Source: Cellulomonas aerilata (GTDB lineage Bacteria; Actinomycetota; Actinomycetes; Actinomycetales; Cellulomonadaceae). Taken from it: a stretch of DNA of 64,000 nucleotides. Position 1 is the stretch's first letter; every line of letters starts with the position of its first letter. The notes under the pieces were generated by a model. That model did not search any database. It was given only the letters and a program-made list of their open reading frames with translations, and was not told where the DNA came from. The stretch lies in contig NZ_BJYY01000009.1 in the NCBI RefSeq assembly GCF_007991755.1, positions 1-64,000 of the forward strand. Reading direction: 5' to 3'. This document shows, piece by piece, positions 45,821-55,546 of this stretch. Made by a program: the position numbers and the translations under genes.

Positions 45821-47213
45821 ATGGAGGCGGACGTGGACGTCGTCGAGCACCCGCCTGCCGCATCGTCCGCGGACCTGGCCGGACTGGCCCCCGACGTGGC
45901 GGCGGCACTGAGCGTGCTGGCGCAGGTCACGGACACCCTGTGCGCGGCCGACGTGTCGCAGTGCGAAGGCCGCGCCGCCCTCGCGATGGTGAACGCCCTG
46001 GCCGCGGCGACGAGCCGGCTCGAGGCGCTGAAGATCCGCACCCTGCCGGTGGTCGAGGCGGACGGGCTGTGGGCGACCGGCGGAGCGCGGTCGTTCGCGA
46101 CCTGGGTCGCTCGTCGCCACCACCTGCCGACGCACACGGCGCACGCCCAGGTCAGGCTCGGCCGGACGCTGCGGGACTCGCTGCCCCTGACCGACCTGGC
46201 GGCCCGGTCCGGTGAGATCTCGCTCGCGCACGCGCAGGTGCTCGCGACGCTCGCCCCCACGACGCCGCAGCGGTGCGCGGTGCTCGCGGACCCCGACAAC
46301 GAGTGCAACGAGGCCTTCCTCGTCGGTGAGGCGCGCACGCGGTCCGTCGACGGCCTGCGGCTCCTCACACGCCACTCGGCCGCGGTCTTCGACCCCGACG
46401 CGGACGACCGCGGGTACGTCGAGGCGTGCGACCGGGAGCACCTGCAGCTGAGCCGTCTCGGCGACGGCTACCACCTCCAGGGCTGGCTCACCGTCCCGCA
46501 CGGTCAGACGCTCAAGGTGGCCCTGGAGGCCGCCACCGCCGTACCCGCAGCGGACGACGACCGCACCACGGACCAACGACGGGCCCAGGCCCTGGCCGAC
46601 GTCGCGCAGATCAGCCTCGACCACGGTCGCACCGGCAGCCGGCGGACGACCCGGCCGCGGCTCAGCGTGCTGGTCGGGCATGCGGAGCTCGCCGCGCTGG
46701 TCGCGGCCGCGCGTCGCCGTTCGGGCGAGCACGCGACGGGGGAGACGCCGGCTCGCACGCCGGGATACGGCACGCGGGCGATTCTCGCCGGCGAGAGCGT
46801 CGCCGGGCCGCCGCAGCTCGAGGACGGCACCCCCATCCCCAGGGCGCTGCTCGACCGGCTGGCGTGCGACAGCGAGATCCAGCGGATCATCTTCGGGCCG
46901 GTCGCAGGTCATGGACGTCGGCCGGGCGGAACGGACCTTCACCGGCCCCCGACGTGCGGCGATCGTCGCCCGGGACAAGCACTGCCGATATCCGACCTGC
47001 GCTGCGCCGCCGGTCCTGGCGGACGCGCACCACGTGCAGCACTGGGCACGGGACCACGGGAGCACGAGCGTCGACAACGGGATCCTGCTCTGCTGGTACC
47101 ACCACGACCTCGTCCATCGACGCCACATCGAGATCCACCGACGACGCGAGCGCTGGGTGTTCACCGACGCGCACGGCGACGAGATCGGCGCGGAGCACGA
47201 CGCGCCGGCGTGA
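45821..47213 (+). pseudogene. DUF222/HNH endonuclease-like gene with a frameshift
   Basis: The first frame (from ATG 45821) encodes a DUF222 region with LATLAPTTPQR and DSEIQRIIFGP. At about 46900 the match moves to the next frame, which encodes SQVMDVGRAERTFTGPRR, then CRYPTCAAPP and the HNH core AHHVQHW...DNGILLCWYHHDLVH, ending at 47213. A two-base loss or one-base gain explains it. Intact relatives are about 450-470 aa. They are multi-copy in actinobacteria and of uncertain function. A sequencing error cannot be excluded. Confidence 0.8.
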
Positions 47214-47251
47214 AGGCGTGAGGCGCGGCGTCTCCTCGGTGCGCCGGGCCC

Positions 47252-47257
47252 TAGGCT
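47252..47257 (+). promoter_or_regulatory. -10 box TAGGCT; predicts leaderless aroQ mRNA
   Basis: The box ends 7 nt before the aroQ ATG, and no ribosome site is visible. Confidence 0.5.
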
Positions 47258-47264
47258 CGCCGCC

Positions 47265-47711
47265 ATGACTCGCGTGCTCGTGCTGAACGGACCCAACCTC
47301 GGCCGGCTGGGGGTACGGGAGCCCGAGGTCTACGGGGCGGCGTCGTACGACGACCTCGTGTCCGCTGCCGGCGCATGGGGCACCGAGCTCCACCTCGACG
47401 TGGAGGTGCGCCAGACCGACGACGAGTCGGAGATCGTCCACTGGCTGCACGAGGCGGTCGACTCGCGCGTCCACGTGGTCATCAACCCCGCCGCGTTCAC
47501 GCACTACTCGTACGCGCTGCGGGACGCCGCTGCGCAGGTGACGACCTCCGGGCTCCTGCTCGTGGAGGTGCACCTGTCTAACCCCGCGGCGCGCGAGGCG
47601 TTCCGCTCGCACTCCGTCGTCGGGCCCGTCGCGACGGGGACGGTCGCCGGCTTCGGCTTCGACTCCTACCGCCTCGCCCTGCAGGCCGTCGCGCAGCGTC
47701 TGACCGCTTGA
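47265..47711 (+). CDS. aroQ: Type II 3-dehydroquinate dehydratase
   Basis: 148 aa. VLVLNGPNLGRLGVREPEVYG with the catalytic tyrosine near residue 23, the substrate region INPAAFTHYSYALRDAA, and VEVHLSNPAAREAFRSHS with the catalytic histidine region. Dodecameric enzyme of the shikimate pathway. It is cut off from aroCKB by the VOC and HNH genes and has its own apparent promoter. Confidence 0.96.
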   Translation: MTRVLVLNGPNLGRLGVREPEVYGAASYDDLVSAAGAWGTELHLDVEVRQTDDESEIVHWLHEAVDSRVHVVINPAAFTHYSYALRDAAAQVTTSGLLLVEVHLSNPAAREAFRSHSVVGPVATGTVAGFGFDSYRLALQAVAQRLTA

Positions 47712-47728
47712 TCCGATTGCAGCAACAA

Positions 47729-47755
47729 GGTTCCGACATGGTGGAGCGAGGAACC
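47729..47755. promoter_or_regulatory. Inverted repeat GGTTCC-N15-GGAACC, candidate operator
   Basis: Perfect 6-bp arms at 47729-47734 and 47750-47755, just upstream of the TAGCCT box (47762-47767) and of the SatD-like gene, which has a C-terminal HTH. A TTGC-A-GCAA repeat lies at 47717-47725. Autoregulation is an inference. Confidence 0.35.
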
Positions 47756-47761
47756 AGACTC

Positions 47762-47767
47762 TAGCCT
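47762..47767 (+). promoter_or_regulatory. -10 box TAGCCT; predicts leaderless mRNA for the SatD-like gene
   Basis: It ends 7 nt before the GTG at 47775; no Shine-Dalgarno sequence is visible. Confidence 0.5.
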
Positions 47768-47774
47768 TGTCGAC

Positions 47775-48410
47775 GTGCTCGTGATGACGGTCGACCAGAT
47801 CGGCAGCCGTCGCGTGGGGGACCGCGTGGACGACCTGCTCGAGACGCTCGCTCAGCACCTGGCCCGGGAGCCCGGACGGCGTCCGGTCCGCGCGTTCGAG
47901 CGCACCGTCGGCGACGAGGTGCAGGCGGTGCTCGACGACGCCGTGCTCGTCGTCGAGCTCAGTGCGGCCATCCTGCGCACCGGGGGCTGGAGCGTCGGGA
48001 TCGGCGCCGGACCGGTGGTCGAGCCGCTGCCGGCGTCCAGCCGGGCGGGTTCGGGGGACGCGTTCGTGCTCGCCCGCGCGGCGGTCGAGCGGGCCAAGAC
48101 CCGCCCCGGCGGTGTCGCGGTCGCCGTCGTCGGCAGCGACCCCGTCCCCGCCGCAGACGCCGAGGCGGTCCTCACGCTGCTGGGCGCCGTGGCGTCCCGG
48201 CGGACGGCGGCCGGGTGGCAGGTCATCGACGCCGTCCGGGACGCCGGCGCAGGGGCTCGTCAGGGGGAGGTGGCCCGGCGCCTCGGGGTCACCCAGCAGG
48301 CGGTGAGCCAGCGCCTGCGCACGGCCCTGTGGGCGGAGGAGCTGGCAGCCCGGCCGCTCGCGGCGCGGCTGCTGCGGGCCGCCGAGGGCACCCGGGTGCT
48401 CGGCGCGTGA
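47775..48410 (+). CDS. SatD-family-like protein with C-terminal helix-turn-helix
   Basis: 211 aa. The N-terminal two thirds has the SatD pattern: an initial strand (LVMTVDQIGSR), TVGDEVQAVL, WSVGIGAGPV and SGDAFVLARAAVERAK. The C-terminus has a helix-turn-helix, GEVARRLGVTQQAVSQRL. SatD proteins are linked to acid stress in streptococci, but their biochemistry is unclear. Here it is probably a DNA-binding regulator. GTG start chosen from the -10 spacing. Confidence 0.7.
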   Translation: MLVMTVDQIGSRRVGDRVDDLLETLAQHLAREPGRRPVRAFERTVGDEVQAVLDDAVLVVELSAAILRTGGWSVGIGAGPVVEPLPASSRAGSGDAFVLARAAVERAKTRPGGVAVAVVGSDPVPAADAEAVLTLLGAVASRRTAAGWQVIDAVRDAGAGARQGEVARRLGVTQQAVSQRLRTALWAEELAARPLAARLLRAAEGTRVLGA

Positions 48411-48434
48411 ACCGCCGCCCCTGCGTCGGCAGGC

Positions 48435-48440
48435 TAGGAT
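48435..48440 (+). promoter_or_regulatory. Probable -10 box TAGGAT for efp
   Basis: TAGGAT followed by CGAC, as before aspS, 66 nt upstream of the efp GTG. No clear -35. Confidence 0.45.
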
Positions 48441-48506
48441 CGACGGCGGTCTGCCGGGCGCCGAGTGCGCCGGCACGCATGCACCCCCTCGACGAAAGCA
48501 GCCATC

Positions 48507-49070
48507 GTGGCCACCACCAACGACCTGAAGAACGGCACCGTCCTGCGCATCGACGGTCAGCTCTGGACCGTCATCGAGTTCCAGCACGTCAAGCCCGGCA
48601 AGGGTGGCGCGTTCGTGCGCACCAAGCTCAAGAACGTCCTCTCCGGCAAGGTCGTCGACAAGACGTTCAACGCCGGCCTGAAGGTCGAGACGGCGAACGT
48701 CGACAAGCGCGACATGCAGTACCTGTACAAGGACGGCACGGATTACGTGTTCATGGACACGGACAACTACGACCAGCTGCACGTGTCGGAGACGACCGTC
48801 GGCGACGCGTCGAACTTCCTGCTCGAGAACCAGAGCGCGATGGTCGCCACCAACGAGGGCATCCCGCTGTACGTCGAGCTGCCGCCGTCGGTCGTCCTGG
48901 AGATCACCTACACCGAGCCCGGCCTGCAGGGTGACCGCTCCACCGGCGGCACGAAGCCGGCGACGCTCGAGACCGGCCACCAGATCCAGGTCCCGCTCTT
49001 CCTGGAGACCGGCACCCGGGTCAAGGTCGACACCCGCGACAGCAGCTACCTGGGCCGCGTGAACGACTAA
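48507..49070 (+). CDS. efp: Translation elongation factor P
   Basis: 187 aa, of normal length. KOW-like domain with the modification-loop region [20 protein letters not shown]; the residue at the loop tip is a lysine (PGKGG). Two OB domains follow, ending [13 protein letters not shown]. It rescues ribosomes stalled at polyproline. GTG start; nusB begins at the base after the stop. Confidence 0.97.
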   Translation: MATTNDLKNGTVLRIDGQLWTVIEFQHVKPGKGGAFVRTKLKNVLSGKVVDKTFNAGLKVETANVDKRDMQYLYKDGTDYVFMDTDNYDQLHVSETTVGDASNFLLENQSAMVATNEGIPLYVELPPSVVLEITYTEPGLQGDRSTGGTKPATLETGHQIQVPLFLETGTRVKVDTRDSSYLGRVND

Positions 49071-49487
49071 GTGGGTGCCCGGACCAAGGCGCGCAAGCGC
49101 GCCCTCGACGTCCTCTTCGAGGCGGAGCAGCGTCAGCGGGACCCGCTGACGCTGCTCGCCGAGCGGATCGCCGAGCCCGGCACCGAGGCGGCCCTGCCGC
49201 AGTACTCCGTGGACATCGTCGAGGGCGTCCTCGCCGAGCGGCCCCGCATCGACGAGGTGCTGTCCACGCACTCCCACGGCTGGACGCTCGAGCGCATGCC
49301 GGCCGTCGACCGCGCCCTGCTGCGCATCGGCACCTGGGAGGTCCTCTACAACGACGAGGTGCCCGACGCCGTCGCGGTGGACGAGGCGGTCGAGCTCGCC
49401 CGCACGCTGTCCACCGACGAGTCCCCGACCTTCGTCAACGGCCTGCTCGGCCGGATCGTCGACCTCAAGCCGACGCTGCTCGCCTGA
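49071..49487 (+). CDS. nusB: Transcription antitermination factor NusB
   Basis: 138 aa, all-helical: [19 protein letters not shown] at the N-terminus, the central helix [20 protein letters not shown], and the C-terminal [16 protein letters not shown]. It works with S10 at boxA in rRNA antitermination. Directly abuts efp, the usual pair. Confidence 0.96.
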   Translation: MGARTKARKRALDVLFEAEQRQRDPLTLLAERIAEPGTEAALPQYSVDIVEGVLAERPRIDEVLSTHSHGWTLERMPAVDRALLRIGTWEVLYNDEVPDAVAVDEAVELARTLSTDESPTFVNGLLGRIVDLKPTLLA

Positions 49488-49494
49488 CCGGTCC

Positions 49495-49525
49495 CGACCG
49501 GCCTGTCCGGTCTTGCCCGGTCGGC
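49495..49525. terminator. Convergent hairpin between nusB and the GGDEF-EAL gene
   Basis: CCGACCGG (49495-49502) pairs perfectly with CCGGTCGG (49518-49525) over a 15-nt loop. It lies in the 58-nt gap between two converging genes, so it could serve both strands. Confidence 0.55.
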
Positions 49526-49545
49526 ACCTCCGGCAGGAGCGGTCC

Positions 49546-51759
49546 CTACCGCTCGGCGGGCCGGGGGAGCCGGACCGGCCCCGGACGGCCCGCCGCCGGC
49601 CGCCCGAGGAGGAACCCCTGCAGCTTCGGCACGCCGAGGGCGACCAGCGCGTCGAGCTGCTCGAGGGTCTCCACGCCCTCGGCCACGACGTCCAGCCGGT
49701 AGGCCTGCGCCAGGCTGACGATCGCGCGGACCACCGCTGCGCCCTCGTCCGTCGTCACCGCGTCGACGAACGCGCGGTCGATCTTCAGGACGTCGACCGG
49801 CAGCGTCGCGAGCCGCGCGAAGGAGCTGTAGCCGGTCCCGAAGTCGTCGATCGCGATCCGCGCGCCGAGCGCGCGCAGACGCGTGAGCGACTCCAGGACG
49901 TGCGGCATGTCCTGCAGCAGCGCGCTCTCGGTGATCTCGAGGGTCAGCCGGCCCCAGTCCCCGCGGCCCCAGTCGGCGACGACGTGGTCGACGAAGGACG
50001 GCTCCGCGAGCTGGCGTGCGGCCACGTTGACCATGACGGGGAGACCCATCCGCCGCGAGCCGCCCCTGGCGATGCCCACGATCGTGCGGCCGATCGGGAC
50101 GATCAGCCCGGTGTCCTCCGCGAACGGCAGCCACTCACCGGGCATCCGCAGCCGTCCGCCGTGCTCCCACCTCGCAAGGGCCTCGACGCCGACCACCTCG
50201 AGCGTCCGGGCGTCCACGACGGGCTGGTAGTGCACGGTGAGCTCGTTGCCGACCAGGGCGACGTCGAGCTCGCGCCGCAGCTCCTCCTCGGCCTGCATGC
50301 GGGCGCGGAGCGCGTCGTCGAACACGACGACGCCGGACCGGGTGCGCTTGGCCTCGAGCATCGCGGCGTCGGCCTGGCGCAGCAGGTGCTCCGGCGCGCC
50401 GGCCGACTCGGGGCACCACAGGGCGATGCCCACCGACAGCAGCGGGACCGCGCGGTCCGGCACGCCGGTCGACAGGCCGCTCCGGATGCGCCACGCGAGG
50501 TCGCGCAGCGCCTCCGGCGGCCCCGGTTCCGCCAGGACGACGACGAGCTCGTCGCCGCCGAAGCGCGCGACGACGCCGTCCTCGCCGGCCGTCGCCCGCA
50601 GGTGGCGGCCGGCGTCCGTGAGCAGGCGGTCGCCCCAGGCGTGGCCGTGCAGCTCGTTCTCGATCTTCAACCCGTCGAGGTCGCAGAAGAGGACCGCCAG
50701 CTGGTGGTTGCGCTCGGACGCGGTGCGGATCGCCGCGGCGAGGTGGCGCTCGAGCGCATGCCGGTTGGGCAGCCCGGTGAGGGAGTCGACGAACGCCGCC
50801 TGCCGCAGGTCCCGCGCCAGGGTGATCCGCTCGGCCGCGCTGGAGACCAGGCGGGCCAGGTCGTCGAGGAACCCGGCGGCCCGCGGGTCGGTCGACGCCC
50901 CGTCGGCACGCTCGAACGTGGTGACGAACCGACCGCAGGGCAACGGGCGGGTCGTGCCGGCGACCGTCGGGTCGCCGAGGTGCCGGCGCGCGATCGTCTC
51001 GGCCTGCTGCAGCAGGCCGTCGGGCTCGGTCGCCACCGACGCCGCGCTGCTGGCCTCCGAGAGCGCGTCCCGCAGCGCGTGCTGCCGACGGGTCTCGCGA
51101 TCCACCGTGGCGAGGCGCCCCAGCCCGACGGCCGTCAGGCCGGCCACCAGCGGCAGCGTCCAGGTGACCGTCAGGGGGTGCGTCCAGGGACCGACCGGCG
51201 CCAGGTAGGGGAGCGCCAGGAGCGCGACCGACACCAGCCCCGTCCCGCCGATGACGACCGACGCGCGCCGGTCGTCCGTGCTCCGCAGCGCGCGCAGCAG
51301 ATAGCCGACGACGACGAGCAGCGGCAGGAAGAACGTCGGGACCGCGAGCGGACCGCGGACGCTGCTCGCCCCCGTGGAGGCGACCACGACCAGGTCCGTG
51401 GTGAGCCACACGACGGCGCGCAGCGCGAAGGCGGCCGCTGCGGCGAGCACCCAGGCACGGACCGGCGGCCCACCCGTGAAGGCGGCCACGGTCGGCAGCG
51501 CGAGGACCACGCAGGTCGCCAGCACCTGCGCCCGGGCGAACATGACGACGTCGTACGCCGTCCCGGGCGGCAGGACCGACAGGGCGACGTTGACGGCGAG
51601 CAGGACCCCGATCGCCGCCGTCCACGCCAGCAGCCAGCCCGAGCCGCTGCGCCCGCGGTCGTTGCGCCACCAGATGGCCTGCAGGAGGCACAGGCCTGCG
51701 ACCAGGCCGGCCGCCACGCTCTGCGTGACGACGGCGACGAAGGAGACGCTCACGGGCAT
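49546..51759 (-). CDS. Membrane GGDEF-EAL cyclic-di-GMP turnover protein
   Basis: 737 aa. About seven membrane segments (1-220), a coiled or GAF-like linker, a GGDEF domain with GGDEL at about 396, and an EAL domain from about 505. The EAL motifs are intact: [43 protein letters not shown] and VAEGVET. No RxxD inhibitory site precedes GGDEL. It may both make and degrade c-di-GMP. ATG 51759 is chosen because GATACT (51766-51771) lies 6 nt before it; ATGs at 51777, 51786 and 51846 are alternatives. Confidence 0.9.
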   Translation of the reverse strand: MPVSVSFVAVVTQSVAAGLVAGLCLLQAIWWRNDRGRSGSGWLLAWTAAIGVLLAVNVALSVLPPGTAYDVVMFARAQVLATCVVLALPTVAAFTGGPPVRAWVLAAAAAFALRAVVWLTTDLVVVASTGASSVRGPLAVPTFFLPLLVVVGYLLRALRSTDDRRASVVIGGTGLVSVALLALPYLAPVGPWTHPLTVTWTLPLVAGLTAVGLGRLATVDRETRRQHALRDALSEASSAASVATEPDGLLQQAETIARRHLGDPTVAGTTRPLPCGRFVTTFERADGASTDPRAAGFLDDLARLVSSAAERITLARDLRQAAFVDSLTGLPNRHALERHLAAAIRTASERNHQLAVLFCDLDGLKIENELHGHAWGDRLLTDAGRHLRATAGEDGVVARFGGDELVVVLAEPGPPEALRDLAWRIRSGLSTGVPDRAVPLLSVGIALWCPESAGAPEHLLRQADAAMLEAKRTRSGVVVFDDALRARMQAEEELRRELDVALVGNELTVHYQPVVDARTLEVVGVEALARWEHGGRLRMPGEWLPFAEDTGLIVPIGRTIVGIARGGSRRMGLPVMVNVAARQLAEPSFVDHVVADWGRGDWGRLTLEITESALLQDMPHVLESLTRLRALGARIAIDDFGTGYSSFARLATLPVDVLKIDRAFVDAVTTDEGAAVVRAIVSLAQAYRLDVVAEGVETLEQLDALVALGVPKLQGFLLGRPAAGRPGPVRLPRPAER

Positions 51760-51970
51760 GGGACGAGTATCAGTCATCAAGCCCATGACTGGAGTCCTGA
51801 AGGACTGCACAAGCCGGCGCGTCGCCCGCACGGGCGCCAGGTCCACCCGATCGAGCCACCCGTCCGGAGCAGCACCGGAGCCGTCGACGGTCGACCACCG
51901 GGTGCCCGCTGGGCGGACGCCCGTCCAGCTGCACGGTCACCGGCGGGTATCGTCGGCGCCGACAGACATT

Positions 51971-52005
51971 CCTTTAAGGCCCGTCCTGTGAGGCGGGGAA
52001 GGAGG
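51971..52005 (+). promoter_or_regulatory. PyrR-binding RNA element overlapping the pyrR ribosome site
   Basis: CCTTTAAGG is followed by a hairpin CCGTC-CTGTGA-GGCGG and then GGAAGGAGG. This matches the PyrR-binding loop pattern (CAGUC-CAGAGA-GGCUGG-AAGG) of pyr leaders. The ribosome site is the tail of the element, so PyrR-UMP binding should block translation of pyrR, as proposed for mycobacteria, rather than act by attenuation. A possible -10 (TATCGT) lies at 51948-51953. Confidence 0.75.
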
Positions 52006-52012
52006 TCGCCGG

Positions 52013-52573
52013 ATGACGTCCGGCCCTGCTGTGCCCACGACCGTGCTGGGCGCTCCCGAGATCGGTCGAGCGCTGACCCGCATCGCCCACGAGCTCCTCG
52101 AGCGCAACAAGGGTGCCCACGACCTCGTCCTGCTCGGCATCCCGACGCGGGGCCTGCCGCTCGCCGAGCGCCTCGCGCGCCGCCTCGCCGCCGTCGAGCC
52201 GGGCCTGGACCCGCTGGCGCTGGTCGGGGTCCTCGACGTGACGATGTACCGCGACGACCTGTCCCGGCACCCCACCCGGCCGATCGGGACCACCCGGCTG
52301 CCCGCAGGCGGCATCGACGGCAAGGTGGTCGTGCTGGTCGACGACGTCCTGTACTCCGGCCGCACCATCCGCGCCGCGCTCGACGCGATCAACGACCTCG
52401 GCCGCCCGCGTGCGGTGCAGCTGGCCGCGCTCGTCGACCGTGGGCACCGCGAGCTGCCGATCCGCGCGGACTACGTCGGCAAGAACCTGCCCACGTCCCA
52501 GGCCGAGCGGGTCCGGGTGCTGCTGGACGAGACGGACGGCCGCGACGCCGTCCTCATCGAGGCGACCCGGTGA
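52013..52573 (+). CDS. pyrR: PyrR bifunctional regulator and uracil phosphoribosyltransferase
   Basis: 186 aa. PRPP-binding motif [34 protein letters not shown] and the RNA-binding basic surface region. It senses UMP/UTP and binds the leader element directly upstream of its own gene. The stop overlaps pyrB by 4 bp. Confidence 0.97.
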   Translation: MTSGPAVPTTVLGAPEIGRALTRIAHELLERNKGAHDLVLLGIPTRGLPLAERLARRLAAVEPGLDPLALVGVLDVTMYRDDLSRHPTRPIGTTRLPAGGIDGKVVVLVDDVLYSGRTIRAALDAINDLGRPRAVQLAALVDRGHRELPIRADYVGKNLPTSQAERVRVLLDETDGRDAVLIEATR

Positions 52574-53565
52574 GGCACCTGCTCTCCACCGGTGACCTCG
52601 ACCGCGACGCCGCCGTCCTGATCCTCGACACCGCGGCGCAGATGGCCGCCACCCAGTCGCGGGAGATCAAGAAGCTCCCCACCCTGCGCGGCCGGACGGT
52701 GGTCAACCTCTTCTTCGAGGACTCCACCCGCACCCGCATCTCCTTCGAGACGGCCGCGAAGCGGCTCTCCGCCGACGTCATCAACTTCTCCGCCAAGGGC
52801 TCGAGCGTCTCCAAGGGCGAGTCCCTCAAGGACACCGCCCTGACGCTGCAGGCCATGGGCGCCGACGCCGTCGTGATCCGGCACCAGGCGTCCGGGGCTC
52901 CGCACGTCCTGGCCCGGTCGGGGTGGGTGGACGGCGCTGTCGTGAACGCCGGCGACGGCACGCACCAGCACCCCACCCAGGCGCTGCTCGACGCCTACAC
53001 GATCCGCCGGCACCTGGTCGGCGGCGCGGGCGCGAGCGACCCCGCCGGTCGCGACCTGGACGGCCTGCACGTGGCGATCGTCGGCGACGTCCTGCACTCG
53101 CGCGTCGCCCGCTCCAACGTGCAGCTGCTCACCACGCTCGGTGCCCGCGTCACGCTGGTGGCGCCGCCCACGCTGGTGCCGGTGGGCGTCCAGCAGTGGC
53201 CGTGCGACGTGTCCTACCACCTGGACCCCGTGCTCGCGGACGGGGCGCCCGACGCCGTCATGATGCTGCGCGTCCAGCGCGAGAGGATGGGCGCCGGGAC
53301 GTCCGCGGGCGGGTTCTTCCCGACGCCGCTGGAGTACACGCGGAACTACGGCCTGGACCAGCGCCGCCTGGACCTGCTGCCGGACCACGCCGTCGTCATG
53401 CACCCCGGCCCGATGAACCGGGGGCTGGAGATCTCCGCCGACGCGGCGGACTCGCCGCGTGCGGTGATCGTGGAGCAGGTGGCCAACGGCGTCGCGGTGC
53501 GGATGGCGGTCCTGTACCTGCTGCTGGCGGGGGAGACGCACGAGGAGAGGACGGGGATCGCGTGA
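52570..53565 (+). CDS. pyrB: Aspartate carbamoyltransferase catalytic subunit
   Basis: 331 aa. Carbamoyl-phosphate site [13 protein letters not shown], the SKGESLKDT loop, [16 protein letters not shown] and [12 protein letters not shown]. No regulatory PyrI gene follows, as is usual in actinobacteria. GTG overlaps pyrR and the stop overlaps pyrC. Confidence 0.97.
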   Translation: MRHLLSTGDLDRDAAVLILDTAAQMAATQSREIKKLPTLRGRTVVNLFFEDSTRTRISFETAAKRLSADVINFSAKGSSVSKGESLKDTALTLQAMGADAVVIRHQASGAPHVLARSGWVDGAVVNAGDGTHQHPTQALLDAYTIRRHLVGGAGASDPAGRDLDGLHVAIVGDVLHSRVARSNVQLLTTLGARVTLVAPPTLVPVGVQQWPCDVSYHLDPVLADGAPDAVMMLRVQRERMGAGTSAGGFFPTPLEYTRNYGLDQRRLDLLPDHAVVMHPGPMNRGLEISADAADSPRAVIVEQVANGVAVRMAVLYLLLAGETHEERTGIA

Positions 53566-54929
53566 GCGGCTCGACGAGGTACGTGCTGCGGGGGGTCGCG
53601 CCGCTCGGCGGTGACCCGGTCGACCTGCTGCTGGCCGACGGCGTCATCGCCGCGGCGGGACGGGGCGACATCCAGGCGGCGCTCGACCGCGACGCCGCAG
53701 CGGGGTCGCCCGTCGTGGAGGTGGACGGCGCCGGCCTGGTGGCCCTGCCGGGCCTGGTCGACCTGCACACCCACCTGCGCGAACCCGGCCGCGAGGACGC
53801 CGAGACGGTCGGGTCCGGCACGCGCGCCGCCGCCCTGGGCGGGTTCACGGCCGTGCACGCGATGGCGAACACGTCGCCGGTCGCCGACACCGCCGGCGTC
53901 GTGGAGCAGGTGTGGCGGCTGGGCCGCGACGCCGGCTGGGTTGACGTCCACCCCGTCGGCGCGGTCAGCATCGGCCTGGACGGCGAGCACCTCGCCGAGC
54001 TCGGCGCGATGGCTGCCTCCGCCGCCCGGGTCCGCGTCTTCTCCGACGACGGCCGGTGCGTCCACGACCCGGTGCTGATGCGCCGCGCGCTGGAGTACGT
54101 CAAGGCCTTCGACGGCGTCGTCGCCCAGCACGCGCAGGAGCCGCGCCTGACGGTCGGCGCGCAGATGCACGAGGGGGTGGTGTCCGCCGAGCTCGGGCTG
54201 ACGGGCTGGCCCGCGGTCGCGGAGGAGGCGATCATCGCCCGCGACGTGCTGCTCGCCGAGCACGTCGGCTCGCGGCTGCACGTGTGCCACCTGTCCACCG
54301 CCGGGTCCGTGGAGCTGATCCGCTGGGCCAAGTCCCGCGGCATCGACGTCACCGCCGAGGTCACCCCGCACCACCTGCTGCTGACCGACGAGCTCGCCCG
54401 CGACTACGACCCGGTCTACAAGGTCAACCCGCCGCTGCGGACGCAGGCCGACGTCGACGCCGTCCGCGACGGCCTGGCGGACGGGACGATCGACATCGTC
54501 GCGACCGACCACGCCCCGCACACCCGCGAGGACAAGGACTGCGAGTGGGCCGCGGCGGCCATGGGGATGACCGGCCTGGAGACGGCGCTCTCCGTCGTGC
54601 AGGAGACCATGGTGGAGACCGGCCGCATGACCTGGGCGGACGTCGCCCGGGTGCTGTCCGAGGCGCCCGCGCGGATCGGGCGCGTCACCGACCACGGCCG
54701 CCCGCTGACCGTCGGCGAGCCGGCGAACCTCACGCTCGTCGACCCGGCGGCGCGCACCACCGTCGTCCCGGAGCGGCAGGGCACGGCGAGCGTCAACTCC
54801 CCGTTCCGTGGGCGCGAGCTGCCCGGCCGGGTGGTGGCGACCTTCCTGCGCGGACGCGCGACCGTCCTGGACGGGCACGCCGTGCCCGCCCCGTCGGCGA
54901 CCGCCCCCGCGTCCGGCGAGGTGCGCTGA
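53562..54929 (+). CDS. pyrC: Dihydroorotase
   Basis: 455 aa, class I amidohydrolase. Metal site [10 protein letters not shown], further metal histidines in VAQHAQEP and [10 protein letters not shown], substrate loop [11 protein letters not shown], and catalytic [12 protein letters not shown]. Overlaps pyrB by 4 bp and the next gene by 1 nt. Confidence 0.96.
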   Translation: MSGSTRYVLRGVAPLGGDPVDLLLADGVIAAAGRGDIQAALDRDAAAGSPVVEVDGAGLVALPGLVDLHTHLREPGREDAETVGSGTRAAALGGFTAVHAMANTSPVADTAGVVEQVWRLGRDAGWVDVHPVGAVSIGLDGEHLAELGAMAASAARVRVFSDDGRCVHDPVLMRRALEYVKAFDGVVAQHAQEPRLTVGAQMHEGVVSAELGLTGWPAVAEEAIIARDVLLAEHVGSRLHVCHLSTAGSVELIRWAKSRGIDVTAEVTPHHLLLTDELARDYDPVYKVNPPLRTQADVDAVRDGLADGTIDIVATDHAPHTREDKDCEWAAAAMGMTGLETALSVVQETMVETGRMTWADVARVLSEAPARIGRVTDHGRPLTVGEPANLTLVDPAARTTVVPERQGTASVNSPFRGRELPGRVVATFLRGRATVLDGHAVPAPSATAPASGEVR

Positions 54930-55546
54930 TGCCCCCCGCCGTGACCGTCGCGCTGCTGGCCGCGGCCGGCGTCGCCGCGCTGTGGGGCATGCGCAGCGGG
55001 TGGCAGCGCCGCGGGGAGCGGACGGCCGCCGCGGTGCCGGACCTGCCCGACGTCCCCGCCGCGGACGACAGGTCCCTCGGCGCCGCCCGCACCGCACCGA
55101 TCGAGGGCACGTACGTCTCGAGCACCGTCTCCGGTGACTGGCTGGAGCGCGTCGTCGCGCAGGACCTGGGCACCCGGTCGGCCGCCGTGGTGCAGGTGTT
55201 CGACGCCGGCGTCCGCATCGAGCGTCCGGGCGCGCGCAACCTGTTCCTCCCGGCCTCCGCGCTGCGCGCCGCCGGGACCTCGGGCGGCATGGCCGGAAAG
55301 TACGTGGGCGGCCAGGGCCTGGTGGTCCTGACCTGGCAGCCCCCCGCGAGCGGCGCCGCCGCGCTCGACACCGGCCTGCGGCTGCGCCGCTCGGCCGACC
55401 GCGAGCCGCTGCTGACCGCCGTGCGCGGCCTCATCGACCACACGGACGCCGGCGACCGCACGGCCGGCCCGGACGACGCCGGCACCGACACGGCCGGCCC
55501 GAACGACGCCGGGGCTCCCGGCGGCGGCGACAAGGAGACAGCGTGA
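54929..55546 (+). CDS. Membrane protein with PH-like domain in the pyr operon
   Basis: 205 aa. An N-terminal membrane segment (about 4-20), a PH-like beta domain (about 58-170: [38 protein letters not shown]), and a disordered tail with a repeated TAGP-DDAG unit. Mycobacterium has an uncharacterised membrane protein at the same place between pyrC and carA (Rv1382). Function unknown. It overlaps pyrC by 1 nt and carA by 4 bp, so it is translated with the pathway. Confidence 0.8.
   Translation: MPPAVTVALLAAAGVAALWGMRSGWQRRGERTAAAVPDLPDVPAADDRSLGAARTAPIEGTYVSSTVSGDWLERVVAQDLGTRSAAVVQVFDAGVRIERPGARNLFLPASALRAAGTSGGMAGKYVGGQGLVVLTWQPPASGAAALDTGLRLRRSADREPLLTAVRGLIDHTDAGDRTAGPDDAGTDTAGPNDAGAPGGGDKETA

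Noticed and set aside
46901-46920. Programmed frameshift in the HNH gene
   Set aside because: No slippery heptamer or obvious downstream structure at the junction; a mutation or sequence error is simpler.
46984-46991. GCCGATAT, a perfect sigma-28-like -10
   Set aside because: It lies inside the HNH coding region, with no CTCA 16 nt upstream and no gene start close downstream. GCCGAT also occurs inside pilC, pyrR and carB, so by itself it is not evidence.
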